The notes beneath the pieces were generated by a model. That model was not told where the DNA came from. It made no database searches and was given only the letters and a program-made list of their open reading frames with translations. Both the position numbers and the translations under genes were made by a program. Shown piece by piece: positions 27,463 to 36,642 of a stretch of DNA of 64,000 nt (its first letter is position 1; each line of letters begins with the position of its first letter). The DNA comes from Thermoanaerobacterium sp. PSU-2. GTDB taxonomy: Bacteria > Bacillota > Thermoanaerobacteria > Thermoanaerobacterales > Thermoanaerobacteraceae. Where the stretch lies: positions 142,092 through 206,091 of the forward strand of contig NZ_MSQD01000002.1 in NCBI RefSeq assembly GCF_002102475.1. The letters are read 5' to 3'.

Positions 27463-28464
27463 CTATCTCAACCACTTTATCACAGTAGAACCCCACGTTA
27501 AACCAGCGCCAAACGCAACCATCAAAATTATATCTCCATTTTTTATTCTCCCTGCTTTTAAAGCCTCGTCTAAAGCGACAATGACAGAAGCTGCAGACAT
27601 ATTTCCGTATTTATCCAAGTTGATAAAAACTTTTTCTTTTGACAGTTTCAACTTTTTCATTGCTGCATCTATTATTCTAATATTTGCTTGATGTGGTATA
27701 AAAAGATCTACATCTTCAGGTTTCAATCCGCATCTATTTAAAACCTCTACAGTCGCTGTATTCATGACATTGACTGCAAATTTAAAAACTTCCTGCCCAT
27801 TCATATGGATTGTATGTAATTTGTTTTTTACAGTATCTTCACTTGCTGGCATTCGCGAACCACCAGCTGGCATGTATAAATGCATTCCTCCAGTTCCATC
27901 AGCCCCAATGACATTGTCTAAAATTCCGTATCCATCTTTAACCGGACCTACTATAGCAGCCCCTGCTCCATCACCAAATAATACACAAGTATTCCTGTCC
28001 TCCCAATTGGTTATTTTTGATAACACGTCTGCTGCAATCACAAGGACAGTCTTATATGTACCACTCTCCACAAACTGTTTTGCTATAGAAAGGCCATATA
28101 TAAATCCAGAACATCCTACTTCTATGTCAAAAGCCGCTGCTTTTGTAGCTTTAATATTTGCCTGTACAAGACAAGCAGTAGAAGGGAAATTCATATCTGG
28201 AACGACAGTTGCAACGATAATTAAATCTATTTCTGAAGCTTCTATTCTAGCATCTTCAATAGCCTTTTTTGCCGCTTCAGTTGCCATGTAAGACGTAGTC
28301 ATTGATTGTGGTGCAATGCGTCTTTCCTTTATCCCTGTCCTCGATACGATCCATTCATCTGAAGTATCCACCATCTTTTCTAGATCTTGATTTGTCAACT
28401 TGTTTTCTGGGACAAAACTTCCCGTTCCCAAAATTCCAGCTTTGAAATCTCTATTTTGCAGCAC
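27463..28464 (-). CDS. fabH: 3-oxoacyl-ACP synthase III (FabH)
   Basis: FabH starts fatty acid synthesis by condensing an acyl-CoA with malonyl-ACP. The 333-residue protein has Cys118 ([14 protein letters not shown]), the His in [13 protein letters not shown] (about 258) and the Asn in [10 protein letters not shown] (about 288). [11 protein letters not shown] is also conserved. Its start overlaps the plsX end by 14 bases. Substrate preference (acetyl or branched starters) cannot be read from the sequence by eye. Confidence 0.97.
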   Translation of the reverse strand: MLQNRDFKAGILGTGSFVPENKLTNQDLEKMVDTSDEWIVSRTGIKERRIAPQSMTTSYMATEAAKKAIEDARIEASEIDLIIVATVVPDMNFPSTACLVQANIKATKAAAFDIEVGCSGFIYGLSIAKQFVESGTYKTVLVIAADVLSKITNWEDRNTCVLFGDGAGAAIVGPVKDGYGILDNVIGADGTGGMHLYMPAGGSRMPASEDTVKNKLHTIHMNGQEVFKFAVNVMNTATVEVLNRCGLKPEDVDLFIPHQANIRIIDAAMKKLKLSKEKVFINLDKYGNMSAASVIVALDEALKAGRIKNGDIILMVAFGAGLTWGSTVIKWLR

Positions 28465-29452
28465 TTATATCATCTCCAATCAATTCTATTTCCCTCTGGA
28501 TGTGTGATATAACATCCATTTCCACAATTGTTTTAGCCTGTCTTATAGCATTAAAAATTGCTTTTTCTTTCGAACTTCCATGAGCCTTAATAACAGGTTT
28601 CTTTATACCAAGAAGCGGAGCACCACCATATTCAGTGTAATCCATTTTCTTAACTATGTTCTTTAAAGCACCGTAAATTAACATAGCACCTAATTTAGTA
28701 AATATATTCCTTTGAAGCTCCTGCTTTAACAAGGATGATATTACAGATGCAGTCCCTTCCATCGACTTTAAGATGGCGTTTCCAACAAATCCATCACATG
28801 TTACAACGTCTGCAATCCCATAAGCAATGTCTCTACCCTCGACATTTCCAATGAAATTTAAATGAGAATTTCTTATTAAATCGTAAACTTGTTTTGTAAG
28901 CTCATTTCCTTTTTCTTCTTCAGCGCCAATATTAAACAATCCAATTTTAGGGTTCTCGACATTAAGCATTTTTTGTGCATATACACTTCCCATTATAGCA
29001 AACTGAAACAAATTTATTGGTTTGCAATCTGTGTTTGAACCTGCATCAAGTAAAATTGTGGCACCATTCAAAGTTGGCAGTATTGGTGCCAACGCTGGCC
29101 TATCTATCCCTTTGATCCTTCCAATATTAAAAAGCGAACCCGCCATTAAAGCACCCGTATTGCCTGCTGATAAAAAAGCATCCACTTCATCCCTTTTAAG
29201 CATTTCAATGCCAACAGCCATAGAAGAATCTTTCTTTTTCCTTATGGCGGCTACAGGTGGTTCATTGTTTGTAATTACATCTTTTGCATGTACAATAGTC
29301 AAGCCATCTTTTTCTTTTACATATTTATCTAATTGCTCTTTGTTTCCAACCAAAACTATTTCTATATCAAAACTATCTAATGCCTTTTCAACGCCTTTTA
29401 TTATTTCATATGGAGCATAATCTCCTCCCATAGCATCAACTGCTATTTTCAA
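28451..29452 (-). CDS. plsX: Phosphate acyltransferase PlsX
   Basis: PlsX makes acyl-phosphate from acyl-ACP for the PlsY route to phosphatidic acid. The 333-residue protein begins [20 protein letters not shown], with [22 protein letters not shown] and [20 protein letters not shown] also typical. It overlaps fapR by four bases at its start and fabH by 14 at its end. In Bacillus the same fapR-plsX order is repressed by FapR. Confidence 0.96.
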   Translation of the reverse strand: MKIAVDAMGGDYAPYEIIKGVEKALDSFDIEIVLVGNKEQLDKYVKEKDGLTIVHAKDVITNNEPPVAAIRKKKDSSMAVGIEMLKRDEVDAFLSAGNTGALMAGSLFNIGRIKGIDRPALAPILPTLNGATILLDAGSNTDCKPINLFQFAIMGSVYAQKMLNVENPKIGLFNIGAEEEKGNELTKQVYDLIRNSHLNFIGNVEGRDIAYGIADVVTCDGFVGNAILKSMEGTASVISSLLKQELQRNIFTKLGAMLIYGALKNIVKKMDYTEYGGAPLLGIKKPVIKAHGSSKEKAIFNAIRQAKTIVEMDVISHIQREIELIGDDISAAK

Positions 29453-30039
29453 GGTTGTTGCACCTCCTTTTCGGTGCTATCGCTTTCTAAAGATACTAAT
29501 ATAAATTTGCCTCTGAACACTTCTCTATCTTTCACTTTAATCATAACCCATACAAAATATTTATTCCCTCTTTTTCTGGTTACTTCTGCTTTTGCGACAA
29601 GCCTATCACCTATCTTGACTGGATATTTATACTTTATATTTGCAACACCTATCAATGCAGCCTCAGCATCGATAACAGATATCGCCAAAGACTCTGCTTG
29701 TGAATATATGTAATGCCCTCTTATAATTTTCGTCTTTAAAAAAGCCATTTCAGGCGTAGGCTCGAAAACAGATATTCCGCTTTTTCCTAACTCTAAATCG
29801 ATAAGCTCACCTACTATTTCGCTGCCTACTATTGCTTTTACCTTGTTATAATTTTTTTCAGCAACGTTCTTTATTCTTTCTCTAAGCTCTGGAATACCTA
29901 ATTCCATTCTATCCAGCCTTATCGTCTGAACGCTAACCGAAAACAAATCAGCTAATTCGTCATCAGTATAAAATGGATATTTTTCAATCTCAATTTTTAA
30001 TTTTTTTAGTCTATCTCTTTTACTAAGCTTCGTGGCCAC
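29449..30039 (-). CDS. fapR: Fatty acid and phospholipid biosynthesis repressor FapR
   Basis: FapR represses lipid synthesis genes and is released by malonyl-CoA. The 196-residue protein has an N-terminal helix-turn-helix ([20 protein letters not shown], about 26-45) and a C-terminal hot-dog domain ([20 protein letters not shown], later [20 protein letters not shown]). It starts with GTG 30039, eight bases after GGAGCTGATAAT. It leads the fapR-plsX-fabHKDG-acpP-fabF operon. A palindrome at its promoter suggests self-regulation. Confidence 0.94.
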   Translation of the reverse strand: MATKLSKRDRLKKLKIEIEKYPFYTDDELADLFSVSVQTIRLDRMELGIPELRERIKNVAEKNYNKVKAIVGSEIVGELIDLELGKSGISVFEPTPEMAFLKTKIIRGHYIYSQAESLAISVIDAEAALIGVANIKYKYPVKIGDRLVAKAEVTRKRGNKYFVWVMIKVKDREVFRGKFILVSLESDSTEKEVQQP

Positions 30040-30066
30040 ATTATCAGCTCCAAATATAAGTTGTTT

Positions 30067-30083
30067 TTATGACTTACTCATAA
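30067..30083 (-). promoter_or_regulatory. Candidate FapR operator
   Basis: A perfect 17-base inverted repeat with arms TTATGA/TCATAA and a 5-base centre starts at the last base of the -10 box and covers the expected transcription start. Known FapR operators are also 17-base palindromes at this kind of position, but the arm sequence differs from the Bacillus consensus, so assignment is by position and symmetry. Confidence 0.5.
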
Positions 30084-30112
30084 TTATAAATTACGCCGTA
30101 TATAAAAGTCAA
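30083..30112 (-). promoter_or_regulatory. Promoter of the fapR-led lipid operon
   Basis: Minus strand: -35 TTGACT (30107-30112, 5 of 6), 18-base spacer, -10 TATAAT (30083-30088, perfect). It lies just after the rpmF terminator and about 45 bases before the fapR GTG. It most likely drives the whole lipid gene run down to fabF. Confidence 0.75.
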
Positions 30113-30122
30113 GAAATAAAAA

Positions 30123-30156
30123 AGAAAAGTAATAGAGAAAACTCCATTACTTTTCT
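30123..30156 (-). terminator. Terminator after rpmF
   Basis: Perfect 11-base stem (30123-30133 with 30146-30156, AGAAAAGTAAT/ATTACTTTTCT) whose right arm contains the rpmF stop codon, followed on the minus strand by CTTTTTTATTT. It separates yceD-rpmF from fapR. Confidence 0.85.
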
Positions 30157-30329
30157 TCCACTTTCAATACCTCTTTACCATCGTAATAACCACAGCTTAA
30201 GCAAACTCTGTGAGGCAATTTTGGTTCGTGACATTGTGGGCACAAAACATAAGCAGGTACAGCTAAACTATGGCTATGCCTTCTCTTATCTCTTCTTGCC
30301 TTAGATGTTCTACGCTTTGGAACTGGCAT
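30147..30329 (-). CDS. rpmF: 50S ribosomal protein L32
   Basis: L32 is a small 50S protein. The 60-residue sequence starts [20 protein letters not shown], as in most bacteria. It retains the zinc ribbon, CPQC and CLSC, so this is the zinc-binding form. ATG 30329 follows AGGAGGTG. Three codons upstream in the open frame are not needed. The gene follows yceD by 12 bases, the nearly universal yceD-rpmF pair. Confidence 0.97.
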   Translation of the reverse strand: MPVPKRRTSKARRDKRRHSHSLAVPAYVLCPQCHEPKLPHRVCLSCGYYDGKEVLKVEEK

Positions 30330-30341
30330 ACTATACACCTC

Positions 30342-30833
30342 CTACATCTTCTGCAGTAATTTATTCAAAACTGAAAGGCGTGGATCAATTTCTTTTATTT
30401 GGCAATCGCATTTTTCATGATTAAGATTTTTACCACAAGTAGGACATAGACCCTTGCAATCATTGGAGCAAATGAATTTCATGGGAAGAGAAAGTTCTAC
30501 ATTTTCAATTACAATCTTCGTCAAATCAAGCTTTTCATCTTCCACTTCACCAGAAAATTCATCATCAGACTCGTTCACTACTTCATCAATCGGTATTACA
30601 AACTCATACTCAAATTCATCAAGGCACCTATCGCATGTTACTTTAATAGCCCCACGTGCTAAAAGCTTTAAAACTATCCCTTCACTGTCGTGTGTTATGC
30701 TTCCAGTAACGGTAATTGGCTTTATAACCACGTATCTGTTGCTATTTGCCTCAAGAACACTCAGATTTTCTACGTAGTTGACTTCAATGCTGCGACCCCT
30801 ATGTCCCTTAATTTTTGATAAATCAATTTTCAT
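30342..30833 (-). CDS. yceD: DUF177 / YceD family 23S rRNA accumulation protein
   Basis: YceD-family proteins are encoded next to rpmF. In plants and E. coli they are tied to 23S rRNA processing or accumulation. The 163-residue protein has two cysteine pairs, the first in VTCDRCLDEFEYEF and the second in CPTCGKNLNHEKCDC, which suggest metal binding. The tail IDPRLSVLNKLL is conserved (DPRLA-type motif). It has its own near-perfect promoter, and its ribosome site GGGGTGAG lies in a hairpin that can only form in longer transcripts. Confidence 0.9.
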   Translation of the reverse strand: MKIDLSKIKGHRGRSIEVNYVENLSVLEANSNRYVVIKPITVTGSITHDSEGIVLKLLARGAIKVTCDRCLDEFEYEFVIPIDEVVNESDDEFSGEVEDEKLDLTKIVIENVELSLPMKFICSNDCKGLCPTCGKNLNHEKCDCQIKEIDPRLSVLNKLLQKM

Positions 30834-30839
30834 TTTCTC

Positions 30840-30879
30840 ACCCCAATATAATTGCCAAAATTAATTATACTAATGGGGT
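30840..30879 (-). promoter_or_regulatory. Hairpin that can cover the yceD ribosome site
   Basis: Arms at 30863-30879 and 30840-30853 pair by 6 and 7 base pairs around a small internal loop. The 3' arm contains the GGGGT of the yceD ribosome site. The 5' arm overlaps the -10 box, so it is absent from mRNA started at the local promoter and present only in mRNA reading through from ackA. Confidence 0.45.
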
Positions 30880-30892
30880 AAACATTTGTCAA
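30864..30892 (-). promoter_or_regulatory. Consensus sigma-A promoter for yceD-rpmF
   Basis: Minus strand: -35 TTGACA (30887-30892) and -10 TATAAT (30864-30869), both perfect, with an exact 17-base spacer. It starts six bases after the ackA stop. It is the best promoter match in the window. Confidence 0.88.
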
Positions 30893-30897
30893 GAATG

Positions 30898-32100
30898 CTA
30901 TTTTATACTCTTTACAATCTTTTCAGTGTCTTTAGCGATCATGTATTCTTCATTAGTCGGGACAACCATCACGCTAACTTTTGAATTTGGCGTAGATATA
31001 ATAGTTTCTTTACCTCTCACCTTATTTTTTTCCTTATCCAAGCTAAACCCTAAGAACTCTAATCCATCTAGTATAAATTCTCGTATCTCCGGTCCATTTT
31101 CACCAACACCTGCTGTAAATACAATGGCATCAACACCTCCCATAGCTGCTGCATAAGCGCCAATCGTCTTCTTTACTCGATACGTAAATACATTTAAAGC
31201 GAGTTGAGCTCTTTCATCTCCATTTTTAAATGCAGCATCTTCTAAATCTCTAAAATCGCTGCTTATTCCTGAAATACCGTAAACACCGGATTTTTTGTTT
31301 AATATATTTACTACTTCTTCAGCGCTTATATTTTCTTTCTCCATAAGATAAGAAATGATAGATGGATCTATGTTTCCAGATCGTGTACCCATAGCCAAAC
31401 CTTCTAATGGCGTAAATCCCATGCTTGTGTCAATTGATTTACCATATTTGACGGCAGCAATACTGGAACCATTTCCAAGATGACATGTTATAATTTTTAA
31501 ATCTTCAATAGGCCTATTTAAAATCTCTGCAGCCCTATTTGAAACATATTTATGCGACGTACCATGAAATCCATATCTTCTTATTCTATACTTTGTGTAG
31601 TATTCGTAAGGTATTGGATAAAGATATGCATAATCAGGCATTGTCTGATGAAAAGCTGTATCGAATACTGCCACCATTGGAACGTTTGGCATAATTTGCT
31701 GGCAAGCTTTAATTCCTTCTATGTTAGCAGGATTATGCAGTGGGGCCAATTCTATGCAATCTGTTATTGTTTTTAACACTTCATCATTTATAAGAACTGA
31801 TGATGTAAAAGATTCTCCTCCATGAACAACTCTATGACCTACAGCATCTATCTCAGACATATCCTTTATAACACCATAATCGCTGTTTACCAAAGCATCT
31901 AAAACTAATTTTATTGCGTCTTTGTGATCTTTCATGTCTTTTTTTATCTTGATTTTTTCTCCGTTAGCGTTATGCGTCAATAGAGAATCATTTATGCCGA
32001 TCCTTTCAGCAAGACCTTTCGCCAGCACATTCCCATCAGTAGATTCGATCAATTGATATTTCAGTGAAGAGCTTCCGCAATTAATAATCAGTATTTTCAT
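30898..32100 (-). CDS. ackA: Acetate kinase
   Basis: AckA converts acetyl phosphate and ADP to acetate and ATP, the main ATP-yielding end step in many fermenters. The 400-residue protein has the N-terminal phosphate motif [14 protein letters not shown], then [32 protein letters not shown] and [14 protein letters not shown]. From memory it is almost the T. saccharolyticum sequence. ATG 32100 is nine bases after GGAGG. The ATG at 32109 abuts that site and is less likely. It follows pta by 26 bases. Confidence 0.97.
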   Translation of the reverse strand: MKILIINCGSSSLKYQLIESTDGNVLAKGLAERIGINDSLLTHNANGEKIKIKKDMKDHKDAIKLVLDALVNSDYGVIKDMSEIDAVGHRVVHGGESFTSSVLINDEVLKTITDCIELAPLHNPANIEGIKACQQIMPNVPMVAVFDTAFHQTMPDYAYLYPIPYEYYTKYRIRRYGFHGTSHKYVSNRAAEILNRPIEDLKIITCHLGNGSSIAAVKYGKSIDTSMGFTPLEGLAMGTRSGNIDPSIISYLMEKENISAEEVVNILNKKSGVYGISGISSDFRDLEDAAFKNGDERAQLALNVFTYRVKKTIGAYAAAMGGVDAIVFTAGVGENGPEIREFILDGLEFLGFSLDKEKNKVRGKETIISTPNSKVSVMVVPTNEEYMIAKDTEKIVKSIK

Positions 32101-32126
32101 AGTTTTCATCCTCCATACTTTACATT

Positions 32127-33113
32127 TTATTGAGCCTGTACAGCTGTTGTTGCTATTACATCGACAATGTCTCTATAACTGCATCCTCTTGATAAATCAT
32201 TAACTGGTGCACCCATTCCTTGTGTTATCGGTCCGATTGCATTTGCCTTAGCTAACCTCTGCACAAGCTTATATCCTATGTTGCCAGCTTGTAAGTCAGG
32301 GAATATAAGAACATTTGCATATCCTGCAACTTTGCTTCCTGGAGCTTTTAACTCTGCAACTTCTTTTACAAGAGCGGCATCTAATTGCAATTCACCGTCG
32401 ATAGCAACATCTGGCATCAAATCCTTTGCTATCTCTGTCGCTTTTCTTACTTTGTCTACTAATTCATGTGATGCACTGCCCTTTGTGGAAAATGAAAGCA
32501 TCGCAACTTTTGGTTCAAAGCCCAACAAATTCTTCGCAGTATTAGCAGATTGTACAGCAATAGAAGCAAGTTCTTCTGCATTAGGCGATGGATTAACTGC
32601 ACAATCAGCAAACAAAAATACACCATTTTCGCCATATTCGCAATTAGGTACTTCCATTATAAAAAAGCTTGATACTATCTTTGCTCCTGGAGCCGTTTTA
32701 ATTATCTGAAATGCTGGTCTTAATAAATCTGCAGTAGCATGAATAGCGCCAGATACCAATCCATCAGCATAACCCTCTTTAACCATCATACATCCAAAAT
32801 AAATATTATCTTTGATTGTTTCTCTGGCTTTTTCTAAAGTAATTCCCTTGCTCTTTCTTAATTCATAAAAATCATTAGCATACCTATCAAACATTTCAGA
32901 CTTTACAGGGTCAATGATTTCTGCTTTGGATATGTCTAAATCTTTTGCTGCACTTTTTATCTCGTCCTCATTTCCCAGAAGCACTAAATCTGCGATTCCC
33001 TCTTTTAGGACTATCTCAGCAGCCTTTAATGTCCTCGGTTCCGCACCTTCCGGCAAAACAATTTTCTTTTTGTCACTTTTGGCTTTTTCAATGATACTTT
33101 GAATAATACTCAT
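32127..33113 (-). CDS. pta: Phosphate acetyltransferase
   Basis: Pta converts acetyl-CoA and phosphate to acetyl phosphate, the substrate of AckA. The 328-residue protein is the short catalytic-only form. It shows [46 protein letters not shown] and the C-terminal [20 protein letters not shown] and [25 protein letters not shown] precedes ATG 33113. The pta-ackA pair forms one operon and is divergent from tmcAL. Confidence 0.97.
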   Translation of the reverse strand: MSIIQSIIEKAKSDKKKIVLPEGAEPRTLKAAEIVLKEGIADLVLLGNEDEIKSAAKDLDISKAEIIDPVKSEMFDRYANDFYELRKSKGITLEKARETIKDNIYFGCMMVKEGYADGLVSGAIHATADLLRPAFQIIKTAPGAKIVSSFFIMEVPNCEYGENGVFLFADCAVNPSPNAEELASIAVQSANTAKNLLGFEPKVAMLSFSTKGSASHELVDKVRKATEIAKDLMPDVAIDGELQLDAALVKEVAELKAPGSKVAGYANVLIFPDLQAGNIGYKLVQRLAKANAIGPITQGMGAPVNDLSRGCSYRDIVDVIATTAVQAQ

Positions 33114-33189
33114 AAAATCGTCCCTTCCTCCAAAATATTTATCTTTATATATTTCTCCTTTAAAAAGAAGAAATATATTGTATACACAT

Positions 33190-33218
33190 TTTACATTTTA
33201 ACATATTTTTTATAAAAT
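33190..33218 (+). promoter_or_regulatory. Promoter of tmcAL
   Basis: Plus strand: -35 TTTACA (33190-33195, 5 of 6), 17-base spacer, -10 TAAAAT (33213-33218, 5 of 6), 39 bases before the tmcAL ATG. The 144-base divergent gap must also hold the pta promoter, for which I saw no convincing pair. Confidence 0.55.
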
Positions 33219-33257
33219 AATAAGTACAATTAATAATTTTTTAGAAAGGCGCATATT

Positions 33258-34460
33258 ATGAGCGTATTAGGTTTAATTGTAGAATACAATCCACTTCACA
33301 ATGGACATATATATCACATAAAAAAATCTATCGAAATGACAAAAGCAGACTTTGTGGTAGCAGTAATGAGCGGCAATTTTGTGCAACGTGGTATTCCTTC
33401 TATAATAGATAAGTGGTCAAGAACAGAAGCAGCATTATTATCCGGAATAGATTTAGTCATTGAGCTGCCTACAATATACGCTGTTTCCACTGCGGAAAAA
33501 TTTGCTTACGGTGCAATAAAACTACTTGATTCATTACACATCGTTGATTACATATCGTTTGGAAGCGAACATGGCTTTATTGACGAATTATACCGAATAT
33601 CAAAATTTCTGTTAGATGAGCCAGAAGACTATAAAGCGCTTTTGAAAAATTATTTAAAAAACGGCATCACATATGCAAAAGCACGTGAATTAGCGTTATT
33701 AAAATATTTTGGAGAAAACATCATTGACATTATCGGAAATCCAAATAACATACTTGGAATTGAATACATAAAAAGCTTAATCAAGTTAAATAGCAATATT
33801 AAACCTTTGACATTAAAAAGATTTGGGCCAGGCTATAATTCTCTGGAAACAGTAGAATCTTTTGCGAGTGCTACATATCTCAGAAAGGTTATAAATGATA
33901 AAAACTATTCTATATTAGAAAAATATATGCCACAATATTCTCTTGAAATTTTAAAAAATTGCATTGCAGAAGGTCATGGTCCCGTTACTTTAGACGATTT
34001 TGCTAAAATAGTAGTTTATCGTTTGAGAAATGATGCATCAGTAAAAGATGTTTTTGACGTTACAGAAGGCTTAGAAAACCGTATAAAAAAAGCCTCATCT
34101 CTTTACAATAATTTAAGCGACATAATAGGCTACATCAAAACTAAAAGGTATACCGAAAGCAGAATAAGGCGGATAATGATGCACGTCTTATTGGATATTG
34201 ATTCAAGCATTTATTTAAAATTTGATGGGCCAAATTATATAAGAATATTAGGCGCCACTAAGAAAGGTTTAAAACTTTTAAAAGAAATTAAAAACAAAGC
34301 AAGTATACCAATTATCACTAAAGTTTCTGAATACAACAAAATCCTGTCTAACACAGAAATGTTTGAAATAGATTTAAAAGCAACAGACATATATACGCTT
34401 GCATATACAAATGAACCAGTTTCAAGTTTGGATTTTACTAAAAAGTTTATAGTAAAATAA
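33258..34460 (+). CDS. tmcAL: tRNA-Met cytidine acetate ligase TmcAL
   Basis: TmcAL forms N4-acetylcytidine at the wobble position of elongator tRNA-Met, using acetate and ATP directly through an acetyl-adenylate. The 400-residue protein begins LGLIVEYNPLHNGHIYH, with the nucleotidyltransferase HxGH-type motif at 14-17, followed by AVMSGNFVQRG and FGSEHG. The middle (RRIMMHVLLDI) is also typical. GAAAGG precedes ATG 33258. It is transcribed away from pta-ackA, whose product acetate is its substrate. Confidence 0.94.
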   Translation: MSVLGLIVEYNPLHNGHIYHIKKSIEMTKADFVVAVMSGNFVQRGIPSIIDKWSRTEAALLSGIDLVIELPTIYAVSTAEKFAYGAIKLLDSLHIVDYISFGSEHGFIDELYRISKFLLDEPEDYKALLKNYLKNGITYAKARELALLKYFGENIIDIIGNPNNILGIEYIKSLIKLNSNIKPLTLKRFGPGYNSLETVESFASATYLRKVINDKNYSILEKYMPQYSLEILKNCIAEGHGPVTLDDFAKIVVYRLRNDASVKDVFDVTEGLENRIKKASSLYNNLSDIIGYIKTKRYTESRIRRIMMHVLLDIDSSIYLKFDGPNYIRILGATKKGLKLLKEIKNKASIPIITKVSEYNKILSNTEMFEIDLKATDIYTLAYTNEPVSSLDFTKKFIVK

Positions 34461-34521
34461 TCATTTTATTTCCCCCTCTTTAATAAAAATATACTATGGA
34501 AACTTCAAAGGGGGAACAATA

Positions 34522-35685
34522 TTGAAAGGAGATAAAACAAAGGCTTTATCAATTGTGTTTGTCTTATTTCTCGTTATTTCAATTATCATATTTCCAAAAA
34601 ATTCGCTTGCTGCTGCAAAGTCAGGAATCAATCTATGGCTTTTTACAGTATTCCCAGCGTTACTTCCCTTTTTCATCGGGTCTGAAATGCTGGTACGATT
34701 AGGATTTGTCAAAATGCTTGGCAAATTTTTAGAGCCTATAATGCGTCCAATATTCAATGTTTCTGGCAACGGTGGTTTTGCAATGGCCGTTGGATACACA
34801 TCTGGGTATCCTGTTGGTGCGCAAATAATAAAAAGATTGTGGGAAGAAAAACTTTTAAATACAGCCGAAGCTGAAAGGTTAATGACATTTTGCAACAACT
34901 CTGGACCACTATTTATGTTAGGCGTAGTCGCCATGGGGATGTTTAATAGCTCTACAATTGGTTATATAATAATGTTATCAAATTATTTAGCAGCAATTAC
35001 TACTGGTATAATTTTTAGAAACTATAATATCGAAAATAAACATTTAAAAAGTTCAGAATACCATAATATTCGTCAAAGCAATCCTGATGATTTAATAGCT
35101 AATTTTGGAGAAATCTTAGGAAGTGCAGTTAAAGACTCCATGAACACAATAATCATGATAGGCGGTTATATTATAACATTTTCAGTTTTAATAGAATTTC
35201 TAAAGGTATACGGTTTAATAGACGCTATAGAAAAGATTATTACACCGATATTTGAAGCAATTGGTTTTAACAAAAATTTGATTGCTGGATATTTAAGCGG
35301 CTTAATGGAAATCACGATAGGTTCAAATATGATTAGCCAAGCAACGGCGCCATTATACCAAAAAGTCATATTAATAAGCTCAATTTTAGCATGGGGTGGT
35401 CTGTCAACGCATGGACAAGTAATAGGTGTCATTAATAATACAAAGATAAGCTACTTGCCGTATTTAATTGCAAAAGCTATTCATAGCATTTTTGCTGGAT
35501 TGTTCTCCTTTGTCTTTATGAAATTTATAAACATTGACAATGTAGCAGTTTCAGAAGCTTTTTATCAAGGAAGCGCGAAAAATATGATAAGCATATTTGA
35601 AATATCCTCACTTATGTTTGTGATCTCAATTTTATCTGTTATTTTTCTTGTCATTATAACTTCCATAACAAATAAAGAGGCATGA
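34522..35685 (+). CDS. ylbJ: Sporulation integral membrane protein YlbJ
   Basis: YlbJ is a polytopic membrane protein needed in Bacillus for spore cortex formation. The 387-residue protein has about eight hydrophobic segments and gate-type motifs: LLPFFIGSEMLVRLG, MAVGYTSGYPVGAQII and FCNNSGPLFMLG. The second half repeats the pattern (GLMEITIGSNMISQA, AWGGLSTHGQVIGV). The start is TTG 34522, seven bases after AAAGGGGG. It follows tmcAL by 61 bases. I saw no clear sigma-E promoter. Its stop codon lies inside a stem shared with the convergent gene. Confidence 0.9.
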   Translation: MKGDKTKALSIVFVLFLVISIIIFPKNSLAAAKSGINLWLFTVFPALLPFFIGSEMLVRLGFVKMLGKFLEPIMRPIFNVSGNGGFAMAVGYTSGYPVGAQIIKRLWEEKLLNTAEAERLMTFCNNSGPLFMLGVVAMGMFNSSTIGYIIMLSNYLAAITTGIIFRNYNIENKHLKSSEYHNIRQSNPDDLIANFGEILGSAVKDSMNTIIMIGGYIITFSVLIEFLKVYGLIDAIEKIITPIFEAIGFNKNLIAGYLSGLMEITIGSNMISQATAPLYQKVILISSILAWGGLSTHGQVIGVINNTKISYLPYLIAKAIHSIFAGLFSFVFMKFINIDNVAVSEAFYQGSAKNMISIFEISSLMFVISILSVIFLVIITSITNKEA

Positions 35686-35701
35686 TTATTTAATGCCTCT
35701 T
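35675..35701. terminator. Shared bidirectional terminator between ylbJ and the coiled-coil gene
   Basis: Perfect 9-base stem AAGAGGCAT/ATGCCTCTT with a 9-base loop. It contains the last codons and stops of both convergent genes, which abut at 35685/35686. The minus-strand side ends in TTTATTTGTT. The plus-strand side has only a weak T-tract. Confidence 0.75.
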
Positions 35702-36150
35702 AGTTCATTCCTATTATTCTTTATCGTATTTAATAATTCTGAAACATTTTTTTCCAATTTAGCTAACAGTTCATCAGCATAATCTTTACTTCCAAGTCTT
35801 ATTTCCTTTGCATTAGTCTGCGCTTGAGCTATTATTTCTGCCGCTTTTTTTTCAGCTTTTTTAACAATTTCATTTTCATTCACCATTTGATTAATTCTCT
35901 GCTCAGCTTCTTTTAAAATCGTTTCAGCATCTTGCTGGGCTTCTATCAATATTTTTTGTCTTTCTTGTTTAATCCACTCTGCTTTTTTTAATTCGTCTGG
36001 CAACTTAATCCTGATTTGCTTTATAATTTCCAAGATTTCATCCTTATTTATCAAGGTTTTTTGCGACAGAGGTATGGTGGAACTTTTCTCGATATAATCC
36101 TCCAATGAATCTAACAGTTCTAATACTTCTAAATTATCAGCCACTTCCAA
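35686..36150 (-). CDS. Coiled-coil protein of unknown function
   Basis: This 154-residue protein is not one I can assign. It has an N-terminal helical region (NLEVLELLDSLEDYIEKSS) and a long Ala/Glu/Lys-rich coiled coil (about residues 65-145). The repeated pattern AQQDAETILKEAEQ and KKAAEIIAQAQTNAKEI resembles ATP synthase b subunits and DivIVA-like proteins. There is no membrane segment or signal. The resemblance may reflect only the coiled coil. It follows coaD by 12 bases, so it is in the rsmD-coaD operon. Similar genes near coaD are often labelled ATPase, without good reason. Confidence 0.8.
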   Translation of the reverse strand: MEVADNLEVLELLDSLEDYIEKSSTIPLSQKTLINKDEILEIIKQIRIKLPDELKKAEWIKQERQKILIEAQQDAETILKEAEQRINQMVNENEIVKKAEKKAAEIIAQAQTNAKEIRLGSKDYADELLAKLEKNVSELLNTIKNNRNELRGIK

Positions 36151-36162
36151 TGAAATGCCCCC

Positions 36163-36642
36163 TTAATCTTTAATTTTTCGTAATATCTTTTCAATTACTG
36201 AATCTGGAACGAGATCCGATAAGCACCCCCCAAACTTTGCTACTTCTTTAACTATGCTGGAGCTTAGATATCCATATTTATTGCTTGTCATAAAAAATAT
36301 AGTTTCAACATCAGGATTTAACTTTTTGTTTATCAAAGCCATCTGAAATTCATATTCAAAATCCGAAACCATTCGCAGTCCTTTTACAATAATCTTTGAA
36401 TTTACTTTTTCTAAATACTCTATAAGCAAACCAGAAAAACTATCAATTTCCACATTTTCAATGTCAGCAGTTACTTCTTTTAACATTTCCACCCGTTCTT
36501 CCAATGAAAACATAGGAGTTTTAGATGGATTAACAAGCACCGCTACAATTAATTTATCGAAAACTTTTGCTGCTCTTTTTATAACATCTAAATGCCCATT
36601 TGTAACAGGATCAAAACTACCCGGATATACTGCTATATTCAT
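36163..36642 (-). CDS. coaD: Phosphopantetheine adenylyltransferase
   Basis: CoaD performs the fourth step of coenzyme A synthesis, joining ATP and phosphopantetheine. The 159-residue protein starts [20 protein letters not shown] with the TNGH nucleotidyltransferase motif (14-17), then [19 protein letters not shown] and [16 protein letters not shown]. The gene overlaps the end of rsmD by 26 bases, the common rsmD-coaD pair. Coenzyme A from this pathway also feeds ACP and the nearby lipid enzymes. Confidence 0.96.
   Translation of the reverse strand: MNIAVYPGSFDPVTNGHLDVIKRAAKVFDKLIVAVLVNPSKTPMFSLEERVEMLKEVTADIENVEIDSFSGLLIEYLEKVNSKIIVKGLRMVSDFEYEFQMALINKKLNPDVETIFFMTSNKYGYLSSSIVKEVAKFGGCLSDLVPDSVIEKILRKIKD

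Noticed and set aside
27764..28291. 175-codon plus-strand frame opposite fabH
   Set aside because: It is the longest shadow frame in the window, but it lies entirely opposite conserved fabH, and its length follows from the codon use of that gene.
34461..34521. Sigma-E promoter for ylbJ
   Set aside because: A TATACTAT resembles a sigma-E -10, but no -35 element lies at the right distance.
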